Source of the DNA: an uncultured Clostridia bacterium
Lineage (GTDB): Bacteria > Bacillota > Clostridia > TANB77 > CAG-508
Length of the DNA stretch: 15,016 bases
Direction: 5' to 3'
Assembly: GCA_947629995.1 (NCBI GenBank)
Contig: CANRFX010000021.1
Span: forward strand, 1-15,016
Part shown: positions 14,001 through 15,016 of the stretch, piece after piece
Layout of the letters: each line of letters opens with the position of its first letter
How positions within the stretch are numbered: position 1 is the first letter of the stretch
The notes under the pieces: generated by a model
Told to the model about the DNA's origin: nothing
The model's input: the letters and a program-made list of their open reading frames with translations, nothing else
Database searches by the model: none
Translations under genes and position numbers: made by a program

Positions 14001-15016
14001 AGATAACATTTTTTGATAAATTGTAATATCTGTTCCTTTTCTGTTTAAATACCTACTTTCTTCTTCAACTCTAGCTTTTGATATTTCAAATTCTTTACTT
14101 ACATTTTGATTAGATTGATATTTTTTAATGTTTTCTATTATTTCTTGTTCGTTGTTACCTACTGATAATATAAAATCTAAAACTGCTTCTTCTTGTGGTT
14201 TTACTTTTATAGTTCTTTTTAATGCTACAATTGACTTAGTTACTAGGCCTGTTTTCTTAGATAGTGGAATAGAATTTTTTATCATACTTGGAATATTTAA
14301 ATTTCCTCTTCCTATAAACTTTTCTGCATCAACTTCGTATTCATAATCCCCAACTGTTTCACTATTTGTGGATAAGTTTGCTGCTAAATAATATTTTTCT
14401 TGATTTTTTTCTCTATTTTTTCTTTCGATTATAATGCTATTTGTGTCTTGCTCCCATTTATTTATTAAAAATAGATTGTTAAATACAGGGTGTGCATAGT
14501 CTTGCTCTTTACTAGATAATACCGGCTCAAAATAAGATGTTACCTCTAAAATTTCTTCTTCATTTCCTTGGTTTTCTATTATAATTCTTCTCAATTCTAC
14601 TGGTTCAGATGAACTTATTGTGGTTTTAATTGTTGTTTTTATATTTCCTGATGTAATTTCTTGTTCGCATTTATCTGGCATAAAACTAATTTGGTACTGT
14701 TCTTCTTTATTTTCGTTAAAAGAATAATTAGAACTCCATATTTTTTTTGTTTTTATATTTTTTATTGTAAAAAATATTCCTTGTGGATTATCATGATTTT
14801 TATTAAATCGATTTATATAAATATCTTTGTATTTACTAAATCCTTCTCCTTTTTGATCCATAGCAATAGTATAATCTTCACTTGATATAACATTTCCGGG
14901 TTATTAGTCTTTCATCAATTTTCTTATATGTTGTTTGAATATAATTTTCATAATCACGATATTTTAGTTTTTCTACTTTTTCTTTCTTTTCTTTTGTTAT
15001 AATTGCTGTTTCTGGC
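11053..15016 (-). CDS. C-terminal ~1,320 codons of a cyclic beta-1,2-glucan synthase / GH94-type protein, with three +1 frameshifts at CGG-A
   Basis: Three overlapping frames (14861-12414, 12460-11912, 12054-11053) plus an open frame from the window edge together encode one protein. The order is that of NdvB/Cgs-like proteins: SSEDYTIAMDQKGEGFSKYKD with a first beta-sandwich region, then YGGFSENGKEYLI, TVWSHIMANKKFGTVVTES, GGYTWYKN, NDPIYD, the helical GH94 core YYQSGGAYGFRDQLQD, HWWHEENQRGIRTRF, GSGDWNDGFS with the catalytic Asp, and GRGGWTWYTGSSSWYY. GH94 domains cleave beta-glucosidic bonds by phosphorolysis or transfer glucans. Each break is an extra C before GGA (14898, 12422, 11959). 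Without the shifts the catalytic domain is cut into inactive parts. Whether the full gene is a giant synthase or a phosphorylase of about 1,100+ residues cannot be decided, as the start lies beyond 15016. Confidence 0.85.
11956..11959 (-). other. +1 frameshift site 4 (CGGA) in the GH94 gene
   Basis: Zero frame TGG CTT CGG ATT, which stops 15 codons further on; restored frame TGG CTT (C) GGA TTT gives GESVWLGFFLSLILEEF as in GH94 proteins. The restored Gly is conserved. The extra C has no neighbouring C. Confidence 0.75.
12419..12422 (-). other. +1 frameshift site 3 (CGGA) in the GH94 gene
   Basis: Zero frame GCT TAC CGG ATT TAG; restored frame GCT TAC (C) GGA TTT AGA gives YYQSGGAYGFRDQLQD, the nearly invariant GH94 motif. 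An unshifted ribosome stops two codons after CGG. Confidence 0.78.
14895..14898 (-). other. +1 frameshift site 2 (CGGA) in the GH94 gene
   Basis: Zero frame ATA ACC CGG AAA, stop TGA five codons later; restored frame ATA ACC (C) GGA AAT GTT gives LITGNVISSEDYTIAMDQ, aligned with the start of the NdvB-like beta-sandwich region. Here the extra C extends a CC pair to CCC. Confidence 0.7.

Noticed and set aside
5690..14898. Simple codon reassignment of CGG (to Trp, Gln or another residue) as explanation of the four sites
   Set aside because: Reading CGG as any amino acid in the zero frame leads to stop codons 2-15 codons later and loses the conserved downstream sequence; a change of frame is needed.
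5690..14898. Ordinary homopolymer-length sequencing errors
   Set aside because: Two sites (5693 and 11959) have the extra C next to no other C. A motif-specific systematic error remains possible and is kept as the main alternative, but a plain homopolymer error does not explain the shared CGGA.
1..15016. CRISPR array, tRNA, rRNA or large riboswitch
   Set aside because: No direct-repeat/spacer pattern, no cloverleaf-like sequence with a TTCGANNC arm, and no rRNA-like GC-richer block was seen on either strand by eye.

Overview
The window comes from a very AT-rich, low-GC Firmicute. SpoIIID, a relic of a PdaB-type polysaccharide deacetylase, DapL plus DapF, strong AGGAGG ribosome binding sites and consensus sigma-A promoters point to a spore-forming, clostridia-like bacterium, probably an uncultured gut lineage (inference).

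Left part (1-2537): a minus-strand gene leaves the window at position 1. A small MNT-type nucleotidyltransferase follows, with a decayed coding stretch in front of it. Then come minus-strand genes for a truncated PdaB-like deacetylase, a membrane-anchored hypothetical protein, a DUF4190 protein and a DUF2752 protein. Middle-left (2689-4485): a carboxypeptidase-regulatory-like (Cna-B fold) protein with a Cys-rich tail, a 46-residue protein, and spoIIID between two half-size TauE/SafE permease genes. Centre (4477-7148): a consensus promoter drives an HD-hydrolase, ruvA, rarA and TauE/SafE operon. A perfect 31-bp inverted repeat fills the ruvA-rarA gap. Right-centre (7179-10175): dapF, dapL and a transglutaminase-like gene form a tight, overlapping lysine/meso-DAP operon. 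A divergent monofunctional peptidoglycan glycosyltransferase lies at 10356-11042. Right (11053-15016): the C-terminal ~1,320 codons of a giant cyclic beta-1,2-glucan synthase/GH94-type protein.

The most interesting signal is recoding. rarA is broken by one extra nucleotide and the GH94 gene by three. All four have the same form: an extra C directly before a GGA glycine codon, so the zero frame meets CGG followed by A (CGG-A). Skipping one base at each restores the conserved family sequence. Among all other minus-strand genes I find no in-frame CGG codon. The only other in-frame CGGs in the window are two in spoIIID, both CGG-T, where no shift is needed. This suggests a +1 frameshift or four-base decoding (CGGA read as Gly) tolerated genome-wide. 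A systematic base-calling artefact at this motif is the main alternative.

Functionally, the window combines DNA repair (RuvA, RarA), cell-wall precursor synthesis (DapF, DapL), peptidoglycan polymerisation, sporulation control and beta-glucan metabolism. Several minus-strand genes appear to have their ribosome binding site inside a terminator-like hairpin.
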